A stretch of 64,000 bases of DNA from Endozoicomonas sp. G2_2 (GCF_017744135.1 NZ_JAGHQU010000001.1:372001-436000); one strand, 5' to 3'; positions 1 to 8,636 are shown, numbered from the stretch's first letter. Numbers and translations are program-made. Notes: a model not told the origin generated them from the letters alone.

Positions 1-419
1 TGTCCGGCTCGATCACGCGCGGCGAGCATATTCTCTCGGCCCAGGCCATGGGCGCGGACTTTGCCTATATGGGCACGCGCTTCATCGCCAGTGCCGAAGC
101 CAACGCGGTCGACGACTACAAGGCGATGGTTACCGGGTCGAGCGCCAAGGATGTGATCTATTCCAACCTGTTCACGGGGGTGCACGGCAACTATCTGCGC
201 GGCTCGATCGAGGCCGCCGGGCTGGATCCGAACGATCTGCCCGAATCCGGCAAGGATGCGATGACTTTCGGCAGCGACCGCGAGAAGAAGAAGGCCTGGA
301 AGGATATCTGGGGCGCGGGCCAGGGCGTGGGCAGCATCGACAGTGTGCTGCCGACCGCCGAGATCGTCGATCGCCTGGAAAACGAATACCGGGCCGCACG
401 GACGCGCATCGCCGGCTAG
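1..419 (+). CDS. Nitronate monooxygenase family protein, C-terminal part
   Basis: Partial gene entering from the left edge; the reading frame is open from base 3 and stops at 417-419. The visible 138 residues contain the FMN/TIM-barrel phosphate-binding end of the 2-nitropropane dioxygenase family (SGSITRGEHILSAQAMGAD, then AYMGTRFIAS), followed by the usual helical C-terminal extension. The family oxidises alkyl nitronates, or reduces enones in some members, with FMN in the cytoplasm. The true start and the catalytic His region lie outside the window. The family call is firm; the exact substrate cannot be told. Confidence 0.85.
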   Translation, partial: SGSITRGEHILSAQAMGADFAYMGTRFIASAEANAVDDYKAMVTGSSAKDVIYSNLFTGVHGNYLRGSIEAAGLDPNDLPESGKDAMTFGSDREKKKAWKDIWGAGQGVGSIDSVLPTAEIVDRLENEYRAARTRIAG

Positions 420-624
420 ATGGAACGGGTCTGTCGGGCGCGTCGTGCCCGTCAGGTGACGCAAGCGCGCGGCGGGCACCCAAGCCCGTCGCGCCGACAT
501 GGGCGCTCATGAACGCGCCGACGACACCCTCCGTAGGACTGCCCATATACCTGGCGCATGGCTGCCGGTTTTCATCCTTCCCACAACGCCGAGCCCGTTC
601 GGGTATTGGCGCCCGACACGATAT

Positions 625-643
625 GCCGCTCGGAACGAGCGGC
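625..643 (+). promoter_or_regulatory. Perfect hairpin just before the Csp-like gene's ribosome site
   Basis: GCCGCTCG-GAA-CGAGCGGC is an 8-bp perfect GC-rich stem with a 3-nt loop. It ends six bases before the Shine-Dalgarno AAGGAG (650-655), which sits 7 nt before the ATG at 663. In mRNA it could limit ribosome access or protect the 5' end. A regulatory role is inference from position. Confidence 0.4.
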
Positions 644-662
644 CCATGGAAGGAGATAAGCC

Positions 663-1061
663 ATGCAAGCACAAGCCATGCTCAAGACGCATCCGAATCC
701 GCTGTCCGTGCAGGACGCTCTCGCCGAATGCGTGGAGGCCTGTTTCGACTGCGCGCTGCATTGCAGCAGCTGTGCCGATGCCTGTCTCGCGGAAGACGGC
801 GTGGCCGACCTGCGCGGCTGCATTCGCACCGATCTCGACTGTGCCGATATCTGCAATGCCACGGCGCGGGTGTTGTCGCGCCAGACCGCGTTCGGTGAAT
901 CGCCGGCGGCGACGCAGGTCAAGGCCTGTCGTGACGCCTGCCAGAAATGCGCCGAACACTGCGAGGGCCATCGGGACCATCATCAGCATTGCGCGCTGTG
1001 TGCCGATGCCTGCAATGCCTGTGTCACGGCCTGCGACAACCTGCTCGGCCTGATCGATTGA
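663..1061 (+). CDS. Csp3-like cytosolic copper-storage four-helix-bundle protein (DUF326)
   Basis: 132 residues with 18 cysteines, nearly all in CxxxC or CxxC spacings on predicted helices (for example ECVEACFDC, CSSCADAC, CALCADACNAC), plus a His-rich turn EGHRDHHQHC near residue 107. This is the DUF326 / copper-storage-protein pattern, in which Cys lining a four-helix bundle binds many Cu(I) ions. There is no signal peptide, so it matches the cytosolic Csp3 type, whose length and Cys count are similar. The start is fixed by AAGGAG 7 nt upstream. It stands alone, preceded by a hairpin and followed by a terminator. The metal is inferred from the family; no copper operator was recognised. Confidence 0.88.
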   Translation: MQAQAMLKTHPNPLSVQDALAECVEACFDCALHCSSCADACLAEDGVADLRGCIRTDLDCADICNATARVLSRQTAFGESPAATQVKACRDACQKCAEHCEGHRDHHQHCALCADACNACVTACDNLLGLID

Positions 1062-1103
1062 TGGGTCGCGCTGCGTAATGGGCCCGCCACACGGGCGGGC
1101 ACG

Positions 1104-1138
1104 AAAAAGGCCGCTTCGATGCCGAAGCGGCCTTTTTT
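1104..1138. terminator. Bidirectional rho-independent terminator
   Basis: AAAAAGGCCGCTTC-GAT-GCCGAAGCGGCCTTTTTT type stem flanked by A and T runs. It serves the Csp-like gene (+) and the converging crotonase operon (-). A second GC hairpin (about 1082-1100) lies just before it. Confidence 0.9.
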
Positions 1139-1160
1139 ATGCTGCGGTTTGTGAGCGGCG

Positions 1161-1943
1161 CTATTTCGCGCGTTTGAGGAACTTGTTCATGATCGCCCGG
1201 ACTTCGTCGGAAAACAGGCGCTCGCCGAAGCGCTCGGCTTCGCGCTCGATCTGGCCGTCCACGTCGTCGCTGCCGATGCCCTGACGCAGAAGCTGCTTGG
1301 TCTGGCGGACGGCTTCGGGCGCCTTGGCTGCGAGTCGGGCGGCGACCGCCTGGGCTTTTTCGGCAAGCGCTTCGTCGGGCACGCGATAGGCGATCAGGCC
1401 CATGCGCAATGCCTCGTCCGAGTCGAGCGTATCGCCGGCGAGCAACAGGCGCGCGGCGTTCTGGCGGCCGATCAGGCCCGGCAACAGCAGGCTGGAGCCG
1501 GCTTCGGGCACCAGGGCCAGGTCGATGAAGGCGGTGAAGAAGCGCGCGCTCTCGGCGCCGACCACGAGGTCCGCATGCAGCAGCATGGTGGTGCCGATGC
1601 CGGTGGCCTGGCCCTGCACGGCGATCACCACCGGTTTGTCCAGCGCGCGCAGCCGCTTGATGAAGCTCAGCGCCGGTCCGGCGCTGCCGGCTTCGCGGGT
1701 GTCCGGCGTGGCGGCGGCGAATTCGGCCACGTCGTTGCCGGCGCAGAACATGTCGCCTTCGCTGTCGATGAGCAGCGTACGCACGCTGTCGTCGGCGCCG
1801 GCATGCTCGACGCAGCGCGACATGTCTTCGTACATGTCGCGGGTGAGCGCGTTGCGCTTGTCTGCGCGGTCGATGGTCACGCGCAGGATGCCGTCGCGCG
1901 TTTCGGCACGGATGAAGCCGCTGGTGAGTTCGGGTTGGGCCAT
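1161..1943 (-). CDS. Enoyl-CoA hydratase/isomerase family protein, isomerase-like active site
   Basis: 260-residue crotonase-fold protein with the CoA-binding region DMFCAGNDVAEF (about 64-75) and the oxyanion-hole stretch GQATGIGTTM. Both hydratase glutamates are missing: Thr119 sits where rat crotonase has Glu144, and Phe139 where it has Glu164. The stretch FFTAFIDLALVPEAGSS instead resembles delta3-delta2-enoyl-CoA isomerases, whose single base is the Glu of PEGxSS; here that is Glu147. It probably shifts double bonds of unsaturated acyl-CoAs rather than hydrating them. It is the last gene of the minus-strand group, 9 bp after the MaoC gene. Confidence 0.85.
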   Translation of the reverse strand: MAQPELTSGFIRAETRDGILRVTIDRADKRNALTRDMYEDMSRCVEHAGADDSVRTLLIDSEGDMFCAGNDVAEFAAATPDTREAGSAGPALSFIKRLRALDKPVVIAVQGQATGIGTTMLLHADLVVGAESARFFTAFIDLALVPEAGSSLLLPGLIGRQNAARLLLAGDTLDSDEALRMGLIAYRVPDEALAEKAQAVAARLAAKAPEAVRQTKQLLRQGIGSDDVDGQIEREAERFGERLFSDEVRAIMNKFLKRAK

Positions 1944-1952
1944 GAATGCTCC

Positions 1953-2411
1953 TTAGAAGATGATCAACGACAGCGATTCGGCGATGCACGCCGGCTTGTC
2001 GCCATTCTCGATTTCGATGGTGACCGTATTGCGCAGCATGTAGCGGTTGTCGCCGCGTGGCTCGACCGCTTCCAGCTTCTGGCGTGCGCGCACACGCGAA
2101 CCCACGGGCACAGGCGCGATGAAGCGCACCTTGTCCAGGCCGTAGTTCACGGTGGTGGTCACGCCCTCGATACGCTTGATCTGGCTGGTGAGCTGCGGCA
2201 ACAGCGACAGGGTGAGAAAACCGTGGGCAATCGGAGCGCCGAACGGCGATTCGCGCTTGGCACGCTCGACATCCACATGGATCCACTGGTGGTCCGCGGT
2301 GGCGTCGGCAAAGGTGTTGACGCGCTCCTGGTCGATCGTCATCCAGTCACTGGCGCCGATCTCTCGGCCGACCCAGCCCTGCAGCGCTTCAATGCTTTCT
2401 ATGACTTGCAC
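1953..2411 (-). CDS. MaoC-family (R)-specific enoyl-CoA hydratase
   Basis: Hot-dog hydratase with the hydratase-2 signature: Asp40 and His45 in [11 protein letters not shown], then the substrate loop [11 protein letters not shown] start at a GTG (2409-2411) because AGGAG lies 6 nt upstream (2418-2422). A longer in-frame reading to 2462 would add 17 residues without a ribosome site and run into the etfA terminator. The 152-residue length is normal for the family. It likely hydrates trans-2-enoyl-CoA to (R)-3-hydroxyacyl-CoA. It is co-transcribed with the crotonase gene 9 bp downstream. Confidence 0.88.
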   Translation of the reverse strand: MQVIESIEALQGWVGREIGASDWMTIDQERVNTFADATADHQWIHVDVERAKRESPFGAPIAHGFLTLSLLPQLTSQIKRIEGVTTTVNYGLDKVRFIAPVPVGSRVRARQKLEAVEPRGDNRYMLRNTVTIEIENGDKPACIAESLSLIIF

Positions 2412-2465
2412 AGGCGACTCCTGTAATGGCGCCCGGGCACGCATGGCGGGCAGGGCGCGCAATAA

Positions 2466-2512
2466 AAAACCGGCACACGCGACGCTCGGCGAGGAGCGGC
2501 GCGTGGACCGGT
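2466..2512 (-). terminator. Terminator after etfA
   Basis: Read on the minus strand: a stem of ACCGG..CACGCG against CGCGTG..CCGGT followed by TTTTTTA. It lies between etfA (ends 2538) and the MaoC gene and separates two transcription units. Confidence 0.7.
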
Positions 2513-2537
2513 CGAACAGCCATTGCCGGCGTCGCGA

Positions 2538-3488
2538 TCAGCTGACGGCGGCGTCGAGTTCCGGAATGATGGTGAACAGATCGCCGACGAGGCCGATGTC
2601 GGCCACCTCGAAGATCGGCGCTTCCGGATCCTTGTTGATGGCCACGATGGTGCCGGCGTCCTTGATACCGGCCAGATGCTGGATCGCACCCGAGATGCCG
2701 AAGCACATGTACAGCTCGGGCGAGATGATCTTGCCGGTCTGGCCGACCTGCATGTCGTTGGGCACGAAGCCCGCGTCGACAGCGGCACGCGACGCACCCA
2801 CGCCGGCGCCGATCTTGTCGGCGAAGTCGTAGATGATCTTGAAGTTTTCTTCGCTGCCGACGCCGCGGCCACCGGACACCACCTTGGGCGCGGTCTGCAG
2901 ATCGGGACGATCGCTCTTGGCCTGCTCGAGGTTCACGAAGCGGGTGTGCGACGGCAGTTCCGCGTCCAGCGACAGCGTCTCGATCTCGGCGTTGCCGCCC
3001 TCGGCCGCAGCCGGGTAGGAGGCACAGCGCACCGAGGCGACCAGGGTCTGGTCTTCCGGCGCCTTGACCGTGATCACGGCGTTGCCGGCATAGATCGGGC
3101 GGTCGAACTCGTGCGCGGAATGCACGGCCATGATATCGGTGATCATGGCCACACCCAGCTTGGCGGCCACGCGCGGCATCAGGTCCTTGCCGTAGGTGGT
3201 GTTCGGACCGAGCACGTGGCTGTACTCGCCGTTCTGCGCGGCAGCCACGATCTGCGGGGTGAGCGTGGCGGCCATCGGATGCGCGTTGGCGGCGTTGTCG
3301 GCCTGCAGCACCTTGGTCACACCGTCGAGCTTGGCGGCCTGCGCGGCGATGTTGGCGCCGTCGTCACAGAGCACGAGCACGTCGATGGCGGTCGGGCTCA
3401 TCTGCTGCGCACAGGTAACCGCGCGCGCCGTGGACTGGTTGAGTTCGCCGTTGAGATAGTCGGCGACGATCAGAATCTTGTTGCTCAT
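2538..3488 (-). CDS. etfA: Electron transfer flavoprotein alpha subunit
   Basis: 316 residues, the usual length for EtfA/FixB. The C-terminal FAD domain has the hallmark pattern [20 protein letters not shown] followed by [19 protein letters not shown] and the [11 protein letters not shown] strand. It carries FAD and, with EtfB, accepts electrons from the many acyl-CoA dehydrogenases in this window. It overlaps etfB by 4 bp (ATGA), so translation is coupled. A strong terminator follows. Confidence 0.97.
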   Translation of the reverse strand: MSNKILIVADYLNGELNQSTARAVTCAQQMSPTAIDVLVLCDDGANIAAQAAKLDGVTKVLQADNAANAHPMAATLTPQIVAAAQNGEYSHVLGPNTTYGKDLMPRVAAKLGVAMITDIMAVHSAHEFDRPIYAGNAVITVKAPEDQTLVASVRCASYPAAAEGGNAEIETLSLDAELPSHTRFVNLEQAKSDRPDLQTAPKVVSGGRGVGSEENFKIIYDFADKIGAGVGASRAAVDAGFVPNDMQVGQTGKIISPELYMCFGISGAIQHLAGIKDAGTIVAINKDPEAPIFEVADIGLVGDLFTIIPELDAAVS

Positions 3489-4231
3489 AGCAGGCCCTTC
3501 TCCTTGAGTTTGCTCACCAGTGCGTCGACGGAATCGACCATCTCGCCGGATTCACGCTGCGGCGGGGCGGTCGTCTTGACGGTCTCGAGCATCGCGGCGC
3601 GCTCGACGCCGAGATCGTCGAGGCTGGTGTCTTCGATCGGTTTCTTCTTCGCCTTCATGATGTCCGGCAGCTTGAGATAGCGCGGCTCGTTCAGGCGCAG
3701 GTCGGCGGTGATCACGCCGGGCAGGTCGATATCCAGCGTTTCCAGGCCGGCGTCGATTTCACGCGTGACCTTGGCGGTGTCGCCGTCGAGTTCGATCTTC
3801 GAGGCGAATGTCGCCTGCGGCCATTCCAGCAGGGCCGAGGTCATCTGCCCGGTCTGGTTGGAGTCGTCATCGATCGCCTGCTTGCCCATCAAAAAGACCT
3901 TGGGCTCTTCCTTCTTGGCGATGGCTTCGAACACGCGTGCTGCGGTGAGCGGCTGAACCGGCTCGTCGGTCTTGACGTGGATGGCGCGGTCGCAACCGAA
4001 GGCCAACGCGCTGCGCAGCTGCTCCTTGGCGGCCTCGGGGCCGATGGTCACGGCCACGACTTCCTCGGCGTCACCGGACTCTTTCCATTTCATGGCCTGC
4101 TCGACCGCGATCTCGTCGAACGGGTTCATGCTGTGCTTGACGCCGTTCTCGACGACGCCGGAACCGTCCGGCTTGATCTGGATGCGCACGTTGTAGTCGA
4201 TCGCGCGCTTTACGCTCACCAGTACTTTCAT
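3485..4231 (-). CDS. etfB: Electron transfer flavoprotein beta subunit
   Basis: 248 residues beginning MKVLVSVKRAIDYNVRIQIK, typical of EtfB, with the AMP-binding region and the recognition-loop segment around DLPGVITADLRLNEPRYLKL that docks partner dehydrogenases. It forms the soluble EtfAB heterodimer. It is first of the etfBA pair and lies 89 bp after ETF-QO on the same strand. The gap holds a perfect 12-bp palindrome (4254-4265) but no obvious terminator, so one ETF-QO-etfBA operon is plausible. Confidence 0.97.
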   Translation of the reverse strand: MKVLVSVKRAIDYNVRIQIKPDGSGVVENGVKHSMNPFDEIAVEQAMKWKESGDAEEVVAVTIGPEAAKEQLRSALAFGCDRAIHVKTDEPVQPLTAARVFEAIAKKEEPKVFLMGKQAIDDDSNQTGQMTSALLEWPQATFASKIELDGDTAKVTREIDAGLETLDIDLPGVITADLRLNEPRYLKLPDIMKAKKKPIEDTSLDDLGVERAAMLETVKTTAPPQRESGEMVDSVDALVSKLKEKGLL

Positions 4232-4253
4232 GTGTCGTTTCTCTTGTCGCTAT

Positions 4254-4265
4254 TTCTTCGAAGAA
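4254..4265. promoter_or_regulatory. Perfect 12-bp palindrome upstream of etfB
   Basis: TTCTTCGAAGAA lies 22 bp upstream of the etfB start, in the 89-bp gap after ETF-QO. It could be an operator or an RNA processing stem. No known regulator motif was recognised. Confidence 0.3.
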
Positions 4266-4320
4266 TATTCATCCGCTGATCGATGATTCGCTCGACCGGC
4301 GATGCGCACGGCTGTCGGCG

Positions 4321-5970
4321 CTACATCGCCGAGTATTTCGGCCCGCCGCCGCCCTCCGGCGGCACCCAGGTGATGTTCTGGGACGGGTCCTTGATATCGC
4401 AGGTCTTGCAGTGCACGCAGTTGGCGAAGTTGATCTGGAAACGCGGCTTGCCGGCGTCGTCCTCGACCACTTCGTAGACGCCGGCCGGACAGTAGCGCTG
4501 CGCCGGCTCGGCGTACTTGGGCAGATTGTGCTCGATCGGAATCGACGAGTCCGTGAGCTTGAGGTGACAGGGCTGGTCTTCCTCGTGGCCCGTGTTGGAC
4601 AGATGCACCGAGGACAGGATGTCGAAGGACAGCTTGCCGTCGGGCTTGGGATATTCGATTTCCGTGCACTGGTCGGCCGGCTTGGTTGCGGCGTAGTCGG
4701 GCGTGGTGTCGTGCATGTTCCACGGCGCCTTGCCCTTGAACCAGTTCTGCTCGATGTAATTGAGCGCGCCGCCCTTGAACGTGCCGAACTTGTGCAGCGA
4801 GGCGCCGAAGTTGCGGCTCGCGTAGAGCTCTTCGTACACCCAGCTGTTCTTGAACGCCTCGGTATAGGCGGTGAGTTCATCGCCGCCTTCGCCACCGCTT
4901 GCCAGTGCATCCGCTGCGGCTTCGGCGGCGAGCATGCCCGACTTCATGGCCGTGTGGTTGCCCTTGATTTTGGCGAAGTTGAGCGTGCCGGCATCACAGC
5001 CGATCAGTACCGCGCCCGGCATGGTCATCTTCGGCAGCGAGTTCAGCCCGCCCTTGGCGATCGCGCGCGAGCCGTAGGAGACACGCTTGCCGCCTTCCAG
5101 ATACTGCGCGATCTTCGGATGATGCTTGAAACGCTGGAATTCCTTGAACGGCGAGAGATAGGGGTTTTCGTAGTTCAGGTCCACGATCAGCCCGACGGCG
5201 ACCTGGTTGTCCTCCAGGTGATAGAGGAAGGAGCCGCCGCTGCCGGAGAGGTTGAGCGGCCAGCCGGCACCGTGCACCACCAGGCCCGGCTCGTGTTTTT
5301 CCGGGTCGATCTCCCAGATTTCCTTGAGGCCGATGCCGTAGTGCTGCGGATCGACGCCCTTGTCGAGCTCGAATTCGCGGATCAGACGCTTGCCGATATG
5401 CCCGCGACAGCCTTCGCCGAAGAGGGTGTACTTGGCGCGCAGTTCCATGCCCGGCACATGGCTGTCCTTGGGTGTGCCGTCCTTGCCGACACCCATTTCG
5501 CCGGTGACGATGCCCTTCACGACGCCGTCCTCGACGATGGGCTCCTGGGCCGCGAAACCGGGGTAGATCTCCACGCCCAGCGCTTCGGCCTGCTCGCCGA
5601 GCCAGCGGCCGAGCTGACCGAGGGAGATGACGTAGTTGCCCTCGTTGTGCATCGGCGCCGGCACGAAGGCGTTCGGCATCTTGGTCGCCTTGCTCTCGCT
5701 AGTGAAGAAGTAGACGTCGTCGCGCGTGACCGGCACGTTCAGCGGTGCGCCGTTGTCTTTCCAGTCCGGGAACAGTTCGTCGAGAGCGCGCGGTTCGAAT
5801 ACCGCGCCGGAGAGCAGATGCGCTCCGACTTCGGCGCCTTTCTCGACGATGCAGACTTCCAGCTCTGCGTTCTTCTGCTTGAGACGACAGGCCGCGGACA
5901 GGCCGGCAGGGCCGGCGCCGACGATCAGCACGTCGTACTCCATTACGTCTCGTTCGATTTCTTCACTCAT
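4321..5970 (-). CDS. Electron transfer flavoprotein-ubiquinone oxidoreductase
   Basis: 549 residues. The N-terminal dinucleotide fold is DVLIVGAGPAGLSAACRL (about 13-30), and the FAD-binding GCDAGTLNFAKIKGNHTAMK region lies mid-protein. The C-terminal 4Fe-4S ligands are Cys494, Cys518, Cys521 and Cys524 (RYCPAGVYE ... NCVHCKTCDIKDP). It passes electrons from reduced ETF to ubiquinone at the cytoplasmic face of the inner membrane, linking beta-oxidation to respiration. A copy of the repeated operator-like palindrome lies about 120 bp upstream (6089-6103), suggesting co-regulation with the other acyl-CoA operons. Confidence 0.96.
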   Translation of the reverse strand: MSEEIERDVMEYDVLIVGAGPAGLSAACRLKQKNAELEVCIVEKGAEVGAHLLSGAVFEPRALDELFPDWKDNGAPLNVPVTRDDVYFFTSESKATKMPNAFVPAPMHNEGNYVISLGQLGRWLGEQAEALGVEIYPGFAAQEPIVEDGVVKGIVTGEMGVGKDGTPKDSHVPGMELRAKYTLFGEGCRGHIGKRLIREFELDKGVDPQHYGIGLKEIWEIDPEKHEPGLVVHGAGWPLNLSGSGGSFLYHLEDNQVAVGLIVDLNYENPYLSPFKEFQRFKHHPKIAQYLEGGKRVSYGSRAIAKGGLNSLPKMTMPGAVLIGCDAGTLNFAKIKGNHTAMKSGMLAAEAAADALASGGEGGDELTAYTEAFKNSWVYEELYASRNFGASLHKFGTFKGGALNYIEQNWFKGKAPWNMHDTTPDYAATKPADQCTEIEYPKPDGKLSFDILSSVHLSNTGHEEDQPCHLKLTDSSIPIEHNLPKYAEPAQRYCPAGVYEVVEDDAGKPRFQINFANCVHCKTCDIKDPSQNITWVPPEGGGGPKYSAM

Positions 5971-6088
5971 ACGTCATCGCTCTCGGATGCTCTTCCAAAG
6001 AAGATGCGCACCGCGGGCCTGGCGTGGGCATGCCCGACGCGGGCTTCGCGGGCGCTGGTGATCGGCGCAATCATGTCACCGATGCATT

Positions 6089-6103
6089 CAAAACGCCATT
6101 TCG
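6089..6103. promoter_or_regulatory. Weak copy (F) of the repeated GAAAC-N3-GTTTC-like operator
   Basis: CAAAACGCCATTTCG, upstream of ETF-QO. It keeps the AAAC-N3-rTTTC core of the better copies at 7019, 23729 and 27858 but has A for G at both symmetric positions, as does the copy at 41668. Function is inferred from recurrence. Confidence 0.4.
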
Positions 6104-6157
6104 ACAAGAACGCTTTCTGTATCGGGCGCGCCGGTCGAAAAAGGGGGCCGGGGGTGG

Positions 6158-6943
6158 TCAGACCTTCATGCCCGGCATGTTCAGCGAGGCGGTGTTGCCG
6201 CCATCCACAGGCAGGAACTGCCCGGTGATATAGCTGGCATCGTCGCTCGCCAGAAAGGTGATCGCAGCCGCGATCTCCTCGGGCCGGCCGAAGCGGCGCA
6301 GTTCACAGCGCGTGCCCAGTTTGTGGGTCTTGTCGTTGGCTTCGGCGTAGTCGAAAACGGGCTTCGTCATGCCGGTCTTGATCAGCCCCGGACAGACGGC
6401 GTTCACGCGTACGTTGTATTGCCCCAGATCGCAGGCGCTGGTCTGGGTGAGGTTGATTACCGCCGCCTTCGAGGCGCTGTAGGCATTGCCGCCCGCGCCG
6501 GAGCGCACGCCCGCGACCGAAGCCGTATTGACGATCGCGCCCGCGCCAGCGTCGCGCATGTGGCGGCCGGCGGCGCGGGTGAAATGCATGGTGCCGAACA
6601 GGTTCACGTCGACGATGTCGCGCCAGGTCTGCAGATCGTTCTCGGTGACCGGCGCATAGTCGCCACCGGCGATGCCGGCATTGTTGCAGACGACGTCGAT
6701 GCGCCCGTGCGTATCCGCAACGCGATCGACCAGGGCAGTCACGGCCGGCTCGTCGCGGACATCGACCGCGGCGGCTTCATGACCGCTGCCGGCGAGGGTG
6801 GCGACGACGCTTTCGAGCGCGTCGGCCTCCCGGTCGACAAGCACCACCGTTGCGCCTTCTTCGGCGAAACGCGTCGCACAGGCGCGGCCGATGCCGCTGG
6901 CGGCGCCCGTCACTATCACTATCTTCTTGTCGAATCGTTTCAT
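6158..6943 (-). CDS. SDR-family NAD(P)-dependent oxidoreductase
   Basis: 261 residues of a classical short-chain dehydrogenase: cofactor motif TGAASGIG (about 13-20), NNAGIAG after strand 4, catalytic Ser in NTASVAG and the YSASK Tyr/Lys pair. The C-terminal GQFLPVDGG is typical. Asp after strand 2 (VLVDRE) favours NAD(H). It probably interconverts a hydroxy and an oxo group, perhaps a 3-hydroxyacyl-CoA. A good sigma70-type promoter and an operator copy lie directly upstream, divergent from the first ABC transporter operon. Confidence 0.9.
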   Translation of the reverse strand: MKRFDKKIVIVTGAASGIGRACATRFAEEGATVVLVDREADALESVVATLAGSGHEAAAVDVRDEPAVTALVDRVADTHGRIDVVCNNAGIAGGDYAPVTENDLQTWRDIVDVNLFGTMHFTRAAGRHMRDAGAGAIVNTASVAGVRSGAGGNAYSASKAAVINLTQTSACDLGQYNVRVNAVCPGLIKTGMTKPVFDYAEANDKTHKLGTRCELRRFGRPEEIAAAITFLASDDASYITGQFLPVDGGNTASLNMPGMKV

Positions 6944-6984
6944 GGCGCCCGGTGTCCTTTTTATCTCCTGTTATCGCGCGTCGA

Positions 6985-7012
6985 ATTCTACACAAGGGCG
7001 AAAAGCCGTCAA
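6985..7012 (-). promoter_or_regulatory. Sigma70-type promoter of the SDR gene
   Basis: Minus-strand -35 TTGACG (7012-7007), 16-bp spacer, -10 TAGAAT (6990-6985), about 40 bp before the start codon. The operator-like palindrome at 7019-7033 lies 6 bp upstream of the -35 box, the same arrangement as at 14 kb and 23.7 kb. Confidence 0.7.
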
Positions 7013-7018
7013 TAAAAC

Positions 7019-7033
7019 TGAAACGGCATTTCA
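7019..7033. promoter_or_regulatory. Copy A of the repeated operator
   Basis: TGAAACGGCATTTCA, a 5-bp perfect inverted repeat TGAAA/TTTCA around CGGCA. It lies in the divergent region between the SDR gene (-) and the first binding-protein gene (+), immediately upstream of the SDR -35 box. One of six related copies in the window. Confidence 0.6.
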
Positions 7034-7232
7034 CGCTGACGCCCTGCTTGCGCACGGCGTGCCCGAACGAAGTCGCCAATGCTGCGGTACAGCATGATTT
7101 TTATGCAGAAAGCCGTATTGGACACATACTTTTGCTGCAATCCAGACACGGTGCTAGCTTCCGCTGACGGGTGCAGCGAGGGCGCCCCATAACAAGCGGC
7201 AAAAATGCCGCAACAAAACCGGAGGAGACGCG

Positions 7233-8495
7233 ATGAAGGATTACAAGGGGCTTGTGCGCAAGGCCGTTGCCGGGGTGACGATGGCCGCTGCGCTGGCGGT
7301 ACCCACCATGGCCAGTACGGCCGAGGACACGATCAAGATCGGCTTGATCGATCCGCTGTCAGGCCCGTTCGCGAACGTGGGGGACCTCGGCGTCAAGACG
7401 TTCGGTTACCTGGCCGAGCGCATCAACGCCGACGGCGGGGTGCTCGGGCGCGATATCGAGATCGTGCCGTTCGACAACAAGGGCAGCGCGCAGGAGTCCC
7501 TGCAGAACCTCAAGGAGGCGGCCGACGACGGTATTCACTACGTGACCCAGGGGCTGGGTTCGCATGTCGGTGGCGCGCTGATCGACGGCGTGGAAAAGCA
7601 TAACCGTCGCAATCCGGACAACCGGATCATCTACCTCAACTTCGCTGCGGTGGACCCGGCGTTCACCAACGAGCAGTGTTCGTTCTGGCATTTCCGCTTC
7701 GACGCGAACAGCGCGATGAAGATGAAGGTGATCACCGATGTCATGGCCGAGCAGAAGGACATCAAGAAGGTGTTCCTGATCAATCAGGACTATTCGCACG
7801 GGCAGTACATCTCCAAGGCCGGCAAGGAGATGCTCGCCGAGAAGCGCCCGGATATCGAGATCGTGGGCGACGTGCTGCACCCGCTGGGCAAGGTCAAGGA
7901 CTTCGCGCCCTACATCTCCGAGATCAAGTCCTCGGGCGCGGATGCGGTGATCTCCGGCAATTGGGGCAATGACCTTGCGCTGCTGGTCAAGGCCGGCGCA
8001 CAGGCGGGCCTGGACGTCGACTACTACACCTACTACGCCGCGCTCGTGGGCGCGCCGAGAGCGCTGGGCAAGGCCGCCGCCGGCAAGGTCAAGATCGTCA
8101 CCGAGTTCCAGGAGAATCTGGCCGTCGATCGCGATGCCGACGAGCTGACCGAGATCGTGGAAACCTTCGGCGATCGTTATGCGCCGTTCGATTTCACCGT
8201 GCTGCGCATCAAGACCGAGCTCGACATGCTGGTCAAGGCCATGGAGAAGGCCGGTTCCACCGACCCGCTGGCGGTCGCCAAAGCCATGGAAGGCATGAGT
8301 CTCGATACGGCCATGGGCACAGCCACCATGCGCGCGCAGGATCATCAGCTGATCCAGCCGCTGTTCATCTCGACCCTGTCCGAAAAATACAAGAAGTACG
8401 ACGCCGAGGGCACGGGCCTGGGCTGGGTGATGGATAGCGAGATCCCGGCCGACGAAACCGCGGTCGCCTCGTCCTGCGAGATGGAACGGCCCTGA
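7233..8495 (+). CDS. Liv-type ABC transporter periplasmic binding protein (first of a tandem pair)
   Basis: 420 residues. The Sec signal peptide has positive charge (KDYKGLVRKAV), a hydrophobic core and a likely cut near ASTA-ED. The mature part begins IKIGLIDPLSGPFANVGD, the start of the type I Leu/Ile/Val-binding fold (Peripla_BP_6). It binds a substrate in the periplasm for the permease encoded downstream. GGAGGAG precedes the ATG. The next gene is a close paralogue, and a stable hairpin (8519-8548) separates them. Substrates of this subfamily include branched amino acids, amides and carboxylic acids; here co-localised acyl-CoA genes hint at an organic acid. Confidence 0.9.
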   Translation: MKDYKGLVRKAVAGVTMAAALAVPTMASTAEDTIKIGLIDPLSGPFANVGDLGVKTFGYLAERINADGGVLGRDIEIVPFDNKGSAQESLQNLKEAADDGIHYVTQGLGSHVGGALIDGVEKHNRRNPDNRIIYLNFAAVDPAFTNEQCSFWHFRFDANSAMKMKVITDVMAEQKDIKKVFLINQDYSHGQYISKAGKEMLAEKRPDIEIVGDVLHPLGKVKDFAPYISEIKSSGADAVISGNWGNDLALLVKAGAQAGLDVDYYTYYAALVGAPRALGKAAAGKVKIVTEFQENLAVDRDADELTEIVETFGDRYAPFDFTVLRIKTELDMLVKAMEKAGSTDPLAVAKAMEGMSLDTAMGTATMRAQDHQLIQPLFISTLSEKYKKYDAEGTGLGWVMDSEIPADETAVASSCEMERP

Positions 8496-8518
8496 GATAG
8501 CCGGGCCGTCGATCGCAA

Positions 8519-8548
8519 GGCCCCGGGCGCGCGAAACGCCCCGGGGCC
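8519..8548 (+). other. GC-rich intercistronic hairpin
   Basis: GGCCCCGGG against CCCGGGGCC with a loop of about 12 nt and no T run. It lies between the two binding-protein genes. Such stems often stabilise the upstream mRNA so that binding protein is made in excess. Confidence 0.5.
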
Positions 8549-8636
8549 GCCGCGAAGATAGACAATCGAACAATCCAAGAAGAACCACCCGGCTTAGCGC
8601 AACGCAAGCCGGGCCACGCGAGCAGGGGAGATCACC

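Noticed and set aside
7118-7135. Possible sigma54 promoter (TTGG...TTTGC) before the first binding-protein gene
   Set aside because: The GG and GC elements are 12 bp apart instead of 10.
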